DNA of 64,000 nt from Crotalaria pallida (GCA_037953625.1 CM075655.1:75481501-75545500), one strand, 5' to 3'; shown: positions 21,873 through 33,594, numbered from the stretch's first letter. The notes: a model not told the origin generated them from the sequence alone. Numbers and translations: made by a program.

Positions 21873-21990
21873 TACTCCCTCCGGTTCTTAATATAAGCCC
21901 TCTTGGGAACTTTTTCGGGTCCTATTTATAAGTCCCTTTATACTTTAGAAGAAGCCTTTTCCCTAGTTATTCTCCCTATACTGAATAAAC
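21873..21990 (+). mobile_element. Stowaway-like MITE end (partial)
   Basis: TA followed by CTCCCTCCGGTTCTTAATAT at 21873 matches the terminal inverted repeat consensus of plant Stowaway elements (CTCCCTCCGT...). I could not find the complementary end, so the right border is arbitrary and the element appears truncated. Confidence 0.5.
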
Positions 21991-22712
21991 AGTGATACTA
22001 ATTAATCAATCCTTGCTCACCCACCCTATATTAAAATCATAATTCAATCTGTATTAAACTTACCTATAATAATTAAACTGGTAACCCACCCTATATGCAT
22101 GTCATAATTCAATCTGTATTCAACAATGTGACGAAAAGAAAATGGAAAGTAGAACAAATTAGTAAAACTTCACAAGGGTATAGTTTGTATGTAGACCAGT
22201 TCTGATATAACTGTGTATGAACTTGGATATACAAAATCATAATGCAGTCAATCAATACCGAAATTCATCCCGAACAAAAAACACCACCCTCAATTAGTCT
22301 CAAAGAACGAAAAAAAAAAACCTTAATTTGGTTCTCAAATGTCGGTCAAATTCATACTTTGCCAAACAACCAAATTTTTAAGGACACATTAGCCGCTAGC
22401 AGGGACTATTTGATTCTCAATCGATTCTTAAGTATAAAAAATTGTAATTTTTCACTTCGCAGAAACTAAATTTGAGAGAACACGTATTCTCAGGCACGGA
22501 CTTGAGTAATTTTCATCAAACAAAATTAGATCCTTCTATCCTCAGGATCTATATCTCTTACACGGCCACAATTATTATGAGGTAAAGTTCAAGGAACTAA
22601 CAATTGACAACCTAATCTTAATTGAAAGCAGCAAGGCAACCCTAATTGAGTGAAATTAAGGTAAAAAAATTTTAAAAAAAAACAGGAAGCGGGAGAAAAA
22701 GAAGGAAGGAAC

Positions 22713-22914
22713 CTCGCCAATTAGGGAAGAGCTTGATGAACCAAGCGTGGAGGCGAACACCAATAGGAGATCTGAGCCAGACAACTTCGTAAGAGAGTCT
22801 AAGGTGAGAGGGAGTGATGGCGTAAGATTCGGTAAGGCCAGCAACCAGTAGCGCCAGTGGAGATGTTGCCCAATACCATCTCAATAACAATTTCTCTGCC
22901 ACCTCAAACCACCA
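22713..22914 (-). pseudogene. Captured first-exon-like segment, unrecognised gene
   Basis: The minus-strand frame reads EVAEKLLLRWYWATSPLALL, then LTESYAITPSHLRLSYEVVW and IGVRLHAWFIKLFPNW, ending near a GT (CGAG|GTTC). A pyrimidine-rich leader-like tract precedes it (22930-23170 on the minus strand). The nearest ATG is out of frame with the long reading, so a small lesion separates start and body, or this is an internal exon. Composition is protein-like and non-repetitive. It may be a hydrophobic or membrane-associated protein; the family was not recognised. Confidence 0.5.
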
Positions 22915-23199
22915 TAATTCAACCCCTCATCAGTATCGCCACTTGATGGTTGAGAAGGGCTTCGAACTGAGAGAGAGAGAAAGAGAATGATGTCAGTGAG
23001 AGAGAACGACGAGAGTGAAAGGTGATTGAAGAGAGGAGAGAAAGAGCACCTGATAGAGTGGCGACGTTGGAGGAGGGCTGACGGCTAGGGTGAGGGTGAG
23101 AGGAAAGGAAGGAAAAAGAAAAGGAGGGAAAGGAAATGAGACGGGAATGAGAGGGAAGAAAGGGAAAAAAAAAAAGACCCGCGCTCAAATTTTGCTCCC

Positions 23200-23410
23200 T
23201 AAATTCAACAGCACTTGCTTAATAAAATGCAGTCTATTTACTCTCTGATTAAACAGCATTTCTTTAATGAAGTGCAGTTAATTTAGCGACAAAAATTTTC
23301 TCCTATCTATTTACAGCATCTTCTTAGACAAATGCTGTTAAAAATATAATACTAAATCATGTAAGGATTATTGACAGCATCTCAAACACAAGTGCTGTAA
23401 AACGTGTGTT
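23200..23410 (-). repeat. Right subterminal repeats of the CACTA-like element
   Basis: Units such as ACAGCACTTGCTTAATAAAATGCAGT and ACAGCATCTCAAACACAAGTGCTGTAA mirror those near the left end. Confidence 0.7.
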
Positions 23411-25269
23411 GTTAAAACTCATTTGTGGTGTAGTGACTGCTTGAAGTGTTTCCAAACCTGCAAAGTGTCATCCTTGAAGGTTCCATATGTCAATATGTGA
23501 GCTGAAGGTTTTTCTATATTTCATCTAGCACGACTCTTCCCCCGCCATGAATGCAAAAATGATTAAAGGCCAACGTGAAATCTGGGATGAAAGTCTTCAC
23601 CTTCATCTTGAAAATTTTCTTCCCAACCAATGTACCGAAAAACAACAACTTGTCGGACATTGGCAACTCAAGCGGGCCCAAAGTTCTGATGTTGGTCCTC
23701 AGAGCATCGCCAGCGACTGCCATTAGATCCTTTGACAAGGACACACCAATCATCCCTGTTGAATCCGCTTTCTGTGTAACACAAGAGAAGCACTTGTCGT
23801 CGGTGGCTTTGTTAGTCCTAACAATGTGCAATAACTGATACTTGGATCGGCGCCTATCCCATCTCCTGCTAGATAGAAAGATTGCAGCCCCTCCCATTCT
23901 AAACAAACAATTTGAAAGCAGCATGGACTTATCATTCCCAAAATACCAGTTCCAGGTGATGTTTTCCAAGCTAATGACCAGTGCATAAGAACTTGGATGG
24001 ACCCTAAGAAGATCCTTGGCAAGATCAATAGAAATCACATCAGCACTGCATCCCATGCCAATTAGATTGAAACTAAGAACATTCTTGGGAAGCTTATAAT
24101 GATTAACAACCATAGAAGCCAAGGATGATGCGGGGTTAAACAAACTACAATTCACAATCACAATCCCAATGTCCTTTGGCTTCACTTTTGTCTTCTCAAA
24201 TAAGCTCATCAATTGCACCGAACATTACAGCCTCGGCTTCCTTCCTAGCTTCAGCCAACGATGGATTTGGAGGTACTATCATAAGAGCTTCGGGGACATA
24301 AGTCGATTCGCCAATTCCAGATCTTTCCATAATCTTGCGTTGGAACTCAAGGCTTTGCTCGGTGAAAGTTCCTATAAAACTCGAGAACTCCATGAATCTC
24401 TGCCTCGTGCATTTACACACACCCTTGGGCTTGTAGCAAGCGAAATCAACAAGGTAAATCGGCTGAGCGCGAGTCACGAAATAAACAATGAACAAGAACA
24501 CAAGGAAGGCTGAGCAAATGACCACTAACACGAGATTGTAGGGAAGATGGTGCCATAGATCATGGAGATCTTGGAGTGAAAATGTGAACATATGTGCTAC
24601 AATTATAACCATAATAAGTGATAGAAACAACAACATGGCATGAGTGATGAGGTAGAGATATCCTAGCTTCACATAGTTCAATTTCAGTGATTGTTTGATA
24701 TCAGATAGCTTTGATTTGATCAATGGAGATATTTCATTTGATTCTGACATGTTTTGTGAGGTTGGGATGAAAAATAGTCCAATTCTTCTACCTGGTAACA
24801 TGCAACAGTGAAAACAAAGAACAATGAATAGTGTTTTTTCTATAGAAAAATGCAAACTCTATGAGGAACTTGTTCAGGACCAAAAAAGTTTTGGTTGAAT
24901 GGAGGAATGGGAAATGTGCAAGTTAGTAGAACCAAAGCAACCACCCTGCAATACATGAATGACCAATCATCAAGACATACAAAAAGGATGAATTTTTGAA
25001 TTTAACAATAAAAAATGAAATCCATGAAAATATTTTGTATATTGTTCATTAACAATTGTGTATATATTATCTTCTTAGTCAAATAAAGAATAAAAATAAA
25101 TGGTCAAGGCATGTTAAATGGATATATGGGTTTAACAAACATTGTAAAACCATAGAAAAAAAACTAAATTTTGAATTAGAGTGACAAGTGGAAACCAACC
25201 TTTAAATAATGAAGCTAATAGATGGTTGCTTTGCTATCCTTCTTGAGAAAACAACAAAGGGAGAGAATA

Positions 25270-25819
25270 ACAATATTTATTATTAATTCACATTTTACCT
25301 AGCGTTGACTGTGGTTGAATTTCCTCTCTACTCGTGTATTGAGTAGCATAGCATAGGCTTGAATGGTCTTGGTGTGTCGTATATATCTGCTTAGAAATCT
25401 CTCTTTTAAGTTCTGTGTGATGCTTCCCCTGTGTGGTTAATATTTTTCAGGTACACAAGTGGAGCTTACACCAGTGCTGGCCGAGCAGGATTTTAAATTC
25501 CACTACGTGGAATGTATTTTTCATATTTTGGAGTGGATAATTACTTTTTGTAAATTATAATATGAATTGGTAGCTTGCCTTGAAACTTGTACTAATCGGG
25601 CGTTAGGATCTATTATGACTATTAAACTGTTGTTGTTTACGTTTTAAACAATTCTGGACTGGCAGGTTTTTAGAAGAAAAATTTTGGGAAGTCCGGAAAA
25701 CAGAGGAAACTTTGCCGGATTTTCGTAAAACCTTTTATAAGAAATTAAAATCAAAAATGAATTTTCAAACTCCGATTTTAATAAAACCTAAAAATTTCTA
25801 ATAAAAGTGAGAGTGTTAC
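25270..25819 (+). repeat. 3' fragment of a gypsy LTR (57125/solo-LTR type)
   Basis: It ends AAAAGTGAGAGTGTTACA at 25819, and the last 80 bp are the diverged complement of the LTR start at 57125. An acceptor-like TATTTTTCAG (25450) is followed by GTACACAAGTGGAGCTTACA, the same exon-like block as in two other LTRs. The 5' part is missing and the fragment abuts the KCS duplication. The LTR had inserted into an RT gene: the sequence after it resumes mid-domain with ACC GTA TTC TCC AAG. Confidence 0.8.
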
Positions 25820-28396
25820 AAACCGTATTCTCCAAGATCGACCCTAGATCAGGATATCATCAGATTAGAGTAAAGGAGGAAGATATCCCTAAGACTGCTT
25901 TCAGAACACGTTATGGTCATTACGAGTATCTGGTTATGCCTTTCGGTGTAACAAATGCTCCTGCGATATTCATGGACTACATGAATAGAATTTTTCATCC
26001 TTACTTGGATTCATTTGTTGTCGTGTTTATCGACGATATTTTGATCTATTCCAAGACTAAGGAGGAACACGCTGAGCATTTAAGGACAGTCTTGTCAATG
26101 TTGAAGACAAGCAGCTTTATGCTAAACTGTCAAAGTGCGACTTTTGGTTGGACTCAGTGCATTTCTTAGGGCACGTAATCTCAAAGGACGGAATTGCGGT
26201 GGATCCTGCCAAAGTGGAAGCCATGCTGGAGTGGAAAACACCGACATCTGTGACGGAGATACGAATTTTCTTGGGATTAGCAGGGTATTACCATCGGTTT
26301 ATTGAAGGATTTTATCGTTTGTCTTTGCCTTTGACGAAGCTGACGAGGAAAGGTCAACAATTTGATTGGTCGGAGAAGTGCGAGGAGAATTTCCAAGAAT
26401 TGAAGAAGAGGTTGACAACTGCACCAGTGTTGGTTCTACCGGATACAACGAAGTCTTTCTGTGTGTACTGTGACGCTTCGAAGCAAGGGTTAGGATGCGT
26501 ATTGATGCAAGAGCGGAAGGTAGTAGCTTATGCTTCGCGGCAACTGAAGATTCATGAGCTCAATTATCCAACTCATGACTTGGAGCTGGCGGCAGTAGTG
26601 TTTGCTTTGATGATATGGAGACACTACTTGTATGGTGTAAGGGTTGAGGTCTTCAGTGATCACAAGAGTTTGAAGTACTTGTTTGAATAGAAGGAGCTGA
26701 ATATGCGTCAGAGACGGTGGATGGAATTTCTGAAGGATTATGATATCGAGCTACAATATTACCCAGGGAAGGAGAATGTGGTTGCTGATGCCTTAAGTAG
26801 GAAGTCCTTGCATGTTTCTGCATTGATGATCAAGGAGTTGAAGCTGGTTGAAGAGTTTAGAGATCTGAATTTAGGCGTGGAATTTGGACCTAAGAGCATG
26901 GTGTTGGGACAGCTGACTGTTTCAAGTGGATTCATGGAGAGGATAAAGGAACTTCAGCTGAAAGATGAGGAACTTCAAGCTAAGAAAGAGCTTTCGGAAA
27001 AAGGGAAAGAAGTGAATTCAGGGTTAGTAGTGATGGAGTGTTAAGGTACAAGGATCGAGTCTATGTACCGGATGATGCTGAGATAAAAGGAATGATATTG
27101 GAAGAGGCTCACAAAAGTAAGTTGAGTTTACATCCTGGTTCTCAAAAGATGTACCAAGAACTCAAGAAGATATTTTGGTGGCCTAGAATGAAGAGAGAAG
27201 TTGCGGAGTATGTGTCCCAATGCCTGACGTGTCAAAAAGAGAAGGTGGAGCATAAGAAGCCTGGTGGTGAGCTACGACCGTTGGAAGTACTAGTGTGGAA
27301 ATGGGATTGTGTGACTATGGACTTTGTCTCTGGTTTTCCGAAGACTCAGAAAGGATATGATGCTATATGGGTAATTGTGGATAGATTGACAAAGACTGCA
27401 CGGTTCATTCCGATCAACATGAAGTATTCATTGGATAGGCTAGCTGAACTATATTTGAAGGAAGTAGTGAGATTGCATGGAGTACCCTCAATTATAGTAT
27501 CAGACTAAGATCCGCGTTTTACTTCCAAATTTTGTTTTAGTCTGCAAGCTGCGATGGGAACAAAGTTGGATTTAAGTTCGGCATATCATCCGCAGACTGA
27601 TGGACAATCAGAGCAAACTATCCAGACATTGGAAGATCTGCTGAGAGCTTGTGTGATAGAGAGTACTGATAATTGGGATTCTTTTCTGCATCTGATCGAG
27701 TTCACCTACAACAACAGTTTTCATTCAAGCATTGGAATGGCACCGTATGAGGCTTTGTATGGTAGAAAGTGCAGAACACCCTTGTGTTGGTTCGAGACTG
27801 GAGAGCATATGATAATAGGACCGGATATAGTGCAGCAGACGAATGAGAAAGTGAGGATGATTCAGAAAAGAATGAGGACTGCTCAGAGTTGACAGAAGAG
27901 TTATCAGGATAAGAGGAGAAGTCCGCTGGAATTCAATGAAGGAGATTTTGTGTTCATGAAGGTAGTGCCGACTACGAGAATTGGCAGAATGCTCAAAACC
28001 CGAAAACTTACACCTCCTTTCATTGGACCCTACCCAATTCTTAAGAGAATAGGACCTTTAGCCTACCAAATTGCTTTGCCTCCTTTTCTTTCAAATTTGC
28101 ATAATGTCTTTCATGTGTCTCAATTGAGAAAGTATGTTCATGACCCTTCACACATCATTGAACCCGATTCAATACAACTAAAGGAAAATCTTACATTTGA
28201 GGCTTTACCTCTAAGGATAGATGGTAGTAGTGTTAAGAGATTAAGAGGAAAAGAGATTCCCTTAGTTAAGGTAGTATGGAGTCAGAACAATGGAGAAGAT
28301 GCGACATGGGAGCTTGAGAGCAAGATGAGAAGTTCATTCCCACACCTGTTTGCTTCAGGTACTGCATTTCTCGGGGACGAGAAATCTTCAAGTTAG
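25820..28396 (+). pseudogene. Decayed Ty3/gypsy chromovirus pol (RT-RNaseH-INT-chromodomain)
   Basis: It starts inside the RT domain (VFSKIDPRSGYHQ) and runs through FIDD, RNase H (VYCDAS), the integrase zinc finger, DDE region and GPY/F to a chromodomain-like tail. The gene is broken by frameshifts near 26150 and 27040 and by stops at about 26690 (TAG after LFE), 27506 (TAA inside the SD-DPRF motif) and 27890 (TGA). Gag, protease and the first part of RT are lost, apparently through the LTR insertion and later deletion at 25819. It is clearly related to the intact polyprotein at 2-3424. Confidence 0.95.
28366..28385 (+). promoter_or_regulatory. Perfect hairpin with GGGA loop upstream of the PPT
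   Basis: ATTTCTCG-GGGA-CGAGAAAT forms an 8-bp stem 17 nt before the LTR. The stem sequence differs from that at 3429 but pairing and loop are kept. Here it overlaps the 3' end of the pol frame. Confidence 0.75.
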
Positions 28397-30670
28397 GGAG
28401 AATGTAGCACCCCGTCTAAAACCTCGTATTTGTTTTAAACAATAAAAGGATTTGTTTTTGAAAGAGTATTTAAAAAGAGTATTTCATGGAGTGAATTTCT
28501 TTTTATGATTTCAAAGAAATGGTTTTCATAAGAAAATATTATGAGTTTTAAAGTTGAGTTTTTGAGAAATGATTATGTATTTGATATTTTTCCATTTTAA
28601 GCAAATTATGATTTTTGGTGCAAGAGTTATTTTGTGAGAAGAAAATGAAATTATTTCCTATGTGTGTGCATGTGTGTATGTATACGGCTATGTATGTATG
28701 CATGATAGGACTTTATTTTTCTAGAAGCCCATAAGGATAGATTAGAACCACATAGGATTAGATTAGTGGAGAAGTGTGGTTAAGGAAATTGACCAACCAA
28801 TAGGAAGTGATATTAGTGCCTTAATCTACTCTCTTTGTCTAGTTGATGTGACCTAAGCCATGCAACTTTTTGGAAAGCCAAAATTACCCCTAACCATTTC
28901 ACTCTTGGCCGAAATTACAAGGGTAAATTGGTAAGTACACGAGTTGCCTATTTATACCTAGAGCCTTAGTTTATTTTCAACCATTTCACTCATTTCCCAT
29001 TTCATTTCCCTAAACACACTTGTTCTAAGAGTTCCATTAGCTCTTAGAAGAGAGAAAGAGAGAGAGAAATATAGAGAGAGGCCGAGAACTTGGAGAGGAA
29101 GAAGGAAGAAGAATATCAAGTCCAAAACCTAGGCTTTCCTCTTGAAGATCAAGTGTAGGAGGTTGGAGATCATCTCTTTTCTTTGGTGTGATTCGAAGAT
29201 CTTAGGAGTATTAGAGCTAGTTTTATTTTCTAAGTCTTGTAAGGTTCATTTGTTCTTGCATGTCCATTTTTCTAGTAGATCTTTGATTGCATGTAATTTC
29301 TAAGCCTTAATCTTGAGTTTTCAAGAGCAAAACAAACTTGTAGAACCCTAAACTATGGACTTTGGCATTCGGCCATGACTAGGAAACTAGGTCATGATGA
29401 TTTCTATTTTGATTCAAGTTCTTGCATGTTAGTTTTATGTTTATAGAAGTTTATTTAAGTAGTTGAAATGCTTTGATTTTGGTTTTGATCTTGATAAAGC
29501 TTTGATCTTTGGTTTTTATCTTCAAAAAGCTTGGATCTTTAAAAAGTCTTGATCTTGAATCTTGCATGTGATTTTTGAACCAAAAAGTCTTGATCTTTGT
29601 GTTTGCATGTCACGGTTTTAGCAAGAAAACCAAGGAGATCAACTTTTAAAAAGTGGTTTTTGTTTTGATCTAAGTCTATTATTCTTGCATGTTAAAGATT
29701 TGAGCTTTTCTCTTGATTTTTGATGTTGAACATTCGGCCAAAGCTTAGAGCTAGAAGATTATGATTTGTTTTTCATGAAAAAGATACTTGCATGTGGTTT
29801 TCTTCTTGATTTAAGTATTTTTAAAGTGCATGCAAGGAAAATAAAAAATGAAAATTGGTTTGAAGAGGTAAAGAGGTCACGGTTTTGTACTTGAAAAAGG
29901 AAGTGGTATTTATAAAAAACCATGTGTTTAAAAGTGCATGATTTGATTTGGTAATTTTAAGGTTTTGCATGTTGAAAAAGTGCATAAAAACCATGTTTTT
30001 GCCATGATGATGTTCGGCCTAGGCTAGGTTTAGTAGGCTAGATCCTTTTCCATGTGAATTGACTTAAAGTAATGAGTGTGTTTTATGATTTAATTTTAAG
30101 AGAAATTATTTAAATTGTGTTGTGGTGATTGGTGAAAGAAAATGAGTGAGTGAATTTGATTATTTCAAAGAATATTTCAATGGTTTTGATTTTCAATTCT
30201 TTGCTGTCCAAGATTTATTCCTAAGGTATTTCAACTTTAAAAATGCTTTTGATTTATGAAAAGTGTGGATTTTAAATGCCATTTGAAATAACAAAAGTTG
30301 GAATGAAAAACACCGAAAAATCAATGTTTGAAGAATTAAAAAGGGTGGCTGGACCGATTTCATACAGCCACATAAAGTCTTTATTTAATTTGTATTAATA
30401 TGAGTTTTTCAAATGATTTTGAGGAATTTCAAGTACAAGAGAAGATTGGATTTGTTTTGGTAAACGATTATGTTTTAAAGAGAAAATAATGAAAAGAGAT
30501 ATAAGAGTTTTCTATTTCAAGTGAGAGGAGCAAAGTGATGTATTTTAATTGAAATAGATTTTTAACGCAAATGTATTTTATTACGAGGTATCCTTTAGAC
30601 GGTGGGAACAAATCGCAAAGAGAAGCTAGAGATTTCCGAGGACAAAGTATTTCGCTTGCTGGGATAAGAG

Positions 30671-32189
30671 GTGAGTGAGAGTGTTGTGATCCCGTAACGT
30701 GGTTGCTTGTGGCCCGAATATATGAAATGTGAATGTAGTAAGGCTTACGTGATATATGTATGTGCTAAATGTTTATCTGTATGTTAAATATGATGCATGT
30801 TCGATTATGTCATGTACTGAATCTTACTGTGTTTATTCTGTTGAGTATATTATGTTCTGTCTGGAAAAATCTGGATGTTGTGATATGTGATAATGAGAAT
30901 CATGAGAGAGAGTAAGACTTGAGTAAGTGGAAAGTCAAGGAGAGATTATGAACATTGAGATCTAAGAATGTTCCAGTAAGAAATGATGCTAAGTTGATGA
31001 TACGAGGATGCCCAAGATATGGAGATCATGTTCGTGGAGTTGAGATCGTGCTTGCGGATTCAAGACGAAGGATGATCGTCAAGTGGCTATCGAGAAGGCA
31101 AGAGAATGTGAAAGAGTTATGAGAATACCTACGGGAACAGTTTGATGGAATTGATGCCAAGACGCTAGTGAAAGTGAAAGAGATATGTGAATGTTTTGGG
31201 GAACGGAGATAACCCTTAGTGGTCGGGACTTGTCGAAGGGATGAATCAAGGGCGAGCCGACCTTGGGTTAATTAAAGGAATTAAAAGACTTTAAAAGACT
31301 TTAACATAAGCGGTGAGGTAAGAGAGTGCGAAGTAGTGGAGAGGAAGATACCATGGGTATCTGCGGGTACTCAAGTGGAGATAGCATGAGGGGAGGGCAA
31401 GGACGGTGAACGTCAAGAAGCCTGGAGTATATTTCTAGGCGGAACGAATCCCACATGTGGCATACGAACGTGGTAGGGACTAGGTCCTAAGCCGTGGTAA
31501 GTTCTGCACCGCGAACTAGAAATAATACTGTCACCCCCTTGATTGCAAGTCTAGAACAGTGAGAGGGACTGGAACGGGGCATTGTGATTTGCCACTGTAC
31601 CCAAGTTTTTCTACAGTGAGCCTTGATTTAAATGATATGATATGAATTGAAATGAAATGATTTGAGGCTGTACCCGAGAGTTCTACCGTTCTCCTGGCTT
31701 GGAGCCAATTGTTGAGACAGCTGTCGTGCCCGCGTGGTAAAGGTCCTGTACTCCTGTTAGCTTCCGACTAGGTTGGATGGATGACCGAGGAGATGTAGAC
31801 ATGAACGTTTTTCCTCAGTGATGGTTTTTCCCCACCTCATTGAGTGAACTGATGATGATAAGACTTAATCACAATAAAAGAATTTGGATGCTAAGTGCAA
31901 TAAGGTAATTGGTATTAAGTTGTGACTTTGATATGTTTGGATTATTATATGCCTTGTTATACTTGATTCTTTCATGCTATGTGTATAACCTGTTATATAT
32001 GTGATGATTATGAGGTAATTATATTATGTTTATGTCATGTTATTCTGGTCATAGTATTCTGTTCCATTATCTGTCTGTCCTTCTATCGAGTCTACCCTGA
32101 GACCGTCCGGTCAACCCGTTAGTGTTCAGAACACTGACTCACTCCTACCTTGTTGTCGTATTGGCAATCGCCGGTATTGCAACGGGTAG
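30671..32189 (+). other. Putative intron inside LTR3
   Basis: Donor AAGAG|GTGAGTGAG at 30671. Acceptor GCAACGGGTAG at 32189, followed directly by ATGG. The giant LTR has the homologous acceptor GCAACGGGCAG|ATGG at 41849. Confidence 0.5.
31213..31800 (+). other. Conserved intronic block of the LTRs, unknown function
   Basis: From GTGGTCGGGACT to GACCGAGGAGATGTAGAC this block is alignable in four LTR copies (here, 40981-41510, 56417-56945, and minus 34300-34905), while flanking LTR sequence has diverged. It is more GC-rich than its surroundings and contains short inverted repeats around GGTATCTGCGGGTAC and GTACCCAAG...CTACAG. It may be a structured RNA or a regulatory segment. Confidence 0.5.
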
Positions 32190-32531
32190 ATGGCGTATCG
32201 TGTAGCAATCCACATGTGGCCACTTCAAGGAAGAGAATGGGAGGTTGTCCCTGAAGGATGGATTTGGAAAGGTGAAACTCGGTTGGAGATCGACGATCCC
32301 AGACATATTTTGCGAGGGACGAGTCTGGTCGTGCACGTAGGATAGGTCACTCTTCGTGACTATCAGGATGGCGGACCGAGGGAGCATCACGAGTATGATG
32401 GTGATCCCGCACCGTTAGCTGCGGTGATTCCACAGCCGATGGAGGAGGAAGACGCAAGTGACTCTAGTCACGAAGTGGAGGCGGATTCCAGTGAGGAGAT
32501 GGAAGCAGATGCTAGTTTGGCTGAAGAGTGA
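32190..32531 (+). pseudogene. LTR small acidic-tailed ORF, interrupted by one TAG
   Basis: The ATG directly follows a putative splice acceptor. The frame runs 114 codons to TGA at 32529-32531 with a single internal TAG at codon 52 (32343-32345). The N-terminus has HMWPLQGREWEV, comparable with VEMRPLPNGEW in the intact 161-aa ORF at 5815. The second half is strongly acidic (MEEEDASDSSHEVEADSSEE). The parent pol is also decayed, so one recent stop in an otherwise open frame fits a formerly functional ORF. Confidence 0.55.
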
Positions 32532-32908
32532 TGTCCGGCGTTCTGTGTCTAGATGTTTTAGTGTGTCTAGGATCTAAGTTCCCAATCGAGGATTACTTTG
32601 TGAAGTACCATGGATGTAATACAGCTACTTTTAATTATGTTTTTAATTAAGTTTCAAAAACCTGGTTTGTAATCTTTAGTAACTATTAATTGCTTTTGGA
32701 AATCCTCTGGAGATGAGACTCCGATGATGTCATGTTGGTGGTGTTTGGTTACGAGAAGTTTACAAGTGACAACTCGATTTTCAAGTAAGTGATGTCAGCA
32801 ACTAATGAACTTATGCTTTAAAAAAAAAGAAAAAAAAATGGCCTCATTTTTACAACAAATTGATAATTAATTAGTTATGGTTTTGGAAGTGAAAATCGGG
32901 CTGTTACA

Positions 32909-33240
32909 CAATCCGATTCTGTTTTTGTTAATTGTGATAACATGGCTCAACCCCACCAAGGGAAAGGACACTTAGGGAGCTGGCTGCACCTGACTTCACT
33001 ATTGAAGACTCGTGTATCCGGTATCCTGATGAGGATGTTCCTTTTGAGCTTAGAATAGGACTAATCCATTTGTTACCCAAGTTTCATGGTCTTGCAGGTG
33101 AGGATCCTCATAAGCATCTCAAGAAATTCCACATAGTGTGCACCACAATGAAACCTCATGATGTGCAAGAGGATCATGTCTGTCTCAGAGCATTCCCACA
33201 TTCCTTAGAGGGTCTGGCGCAGGATTGGTTATCTGACTTG
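32909..33240 (+). pseudogene. Gag fragment of a different gypsy lineage (Athila/Tat-type)
   Basis: In one frame it reads RTLRELAAPDF, then HLLPKFHGLAGEDPHKHLKK and LRAFPHSLEGLAQDWLSDL, a typical plant retrotransposon gag N-terminal region. The first codons after a possible ATG near 32943 are in another frame, so a small indel is present. It is cut on the right by the minus-strand LTR at 33241 and on the left by LTR3, so an older element was invaded by both. Confidence 0.8.
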
Positions 33241-33594
33241 TGTAACACCCCGATTCGGCAACTTGAAAACCACCAGTTTCTTAAGTTAAATATAGTGAAG
33301 ATTTAGGTCATTTTTTTTACAAGTGTTACATAGACGTGAGAACACTTAGACTTTTAAAACATAGTTACAATTAAAAACTCATGTTCTCACATTGCATAAA
33401 ATCTTTCAAGTTCCAAACCGTGATGTCACAAGACACTGCACCTTGAAACTTGTTTACAAAACATCATTTTAAATACACAGCCCATTTACTTGTTTCAAAA
33501 CATCAGTGTTGAATAAAACTTTTGTCGGGGTACAGTATGATAGAGCTAAGGCAACTAAGAACTTACAATGGAATACATTCCTCCGGGGGATTAC

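Larger units (their letters stand above)
17122..23435. mobile_element. CACTA-like (En/Spm) DNA transposon carrying captured gene pieces, 6,314 bp
   Basis: The ends are CACTACAACAGAAAA (left) and, on the complementary strand, CACTACACCACAAAT (right). They are flanked by the 3-bp target duplication ACT (17119-17121 and 23436-23438). Copy A of the KCS gene shows the empty site with a single ACT. Subterminal repeats of the type CTACTGCACTTGCTTAA...GCGCTGTA are dense at 17220-17510 and 23200-23410, in inverted orientation. No transposase was recognised, so the element is probably non-autonomous. The interior contains coding-like pieces on the minus strand (22713-22914 and 18757-18936) and a GC-richer island (21060-21440). 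Confidence 0.92.
16909..24750 (-). pseudogene. KCS pseudogene, copy B, split by a CACTA-like element
   Basis: The 5' two-thirds of the gene lies at 23436-24750 and the last 70 or so codons at 16909-17121, separated by a 6.3-kb transposon. Besides the insertion there are at least two lesions relative to copy A. A 1-bp insertion near 24205 (AAATAAGCTC against AAATAGCTC) shifts the frame. A nonsense change near 23515 turns a CAG codon (Q) into TAG just after the VLDEI motif. Cys and His active-site regions are still recognisable (GMGCSADV, with A-G changed to A-D next to Cys; FCIHGGG). The insertion is a few codons after the catalytic Asn motif. No functional KCS can come from it. Confidence 0.95.
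15890..25269. repeat. Segmental duplication, copy B (KCS pseudogene plus CACTA insertion)
   Basis: Direct-orientation duplicate of 6656-12700. It lacks the solo LTR of copy A and contains the CACTA-like element that copy A lacks. The right border is where similarity stops after GGGAGAGAATA. The left border is a minimum estimate, because copy A is cut by a retrotransposon there. Confidence 0.92.
28403..32908 (+). repeat. 3' LTR of the decayed gypsy element (LTR3, about 4.5 kb)
   Basis: Begins TGTAGCACCCC after the purine tract TTAGGGAGAA and ends CGGGCTGTTACA. It contains an AT-rich U3-like portion, a GA-rich stretch near 29050, a putative intron (30671-32189), a conserved 0.6-kb block (31213-31800) shared with three other LTRs, and a small ORF broken by one stop (32190-32531). 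Confidence 0.88.
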
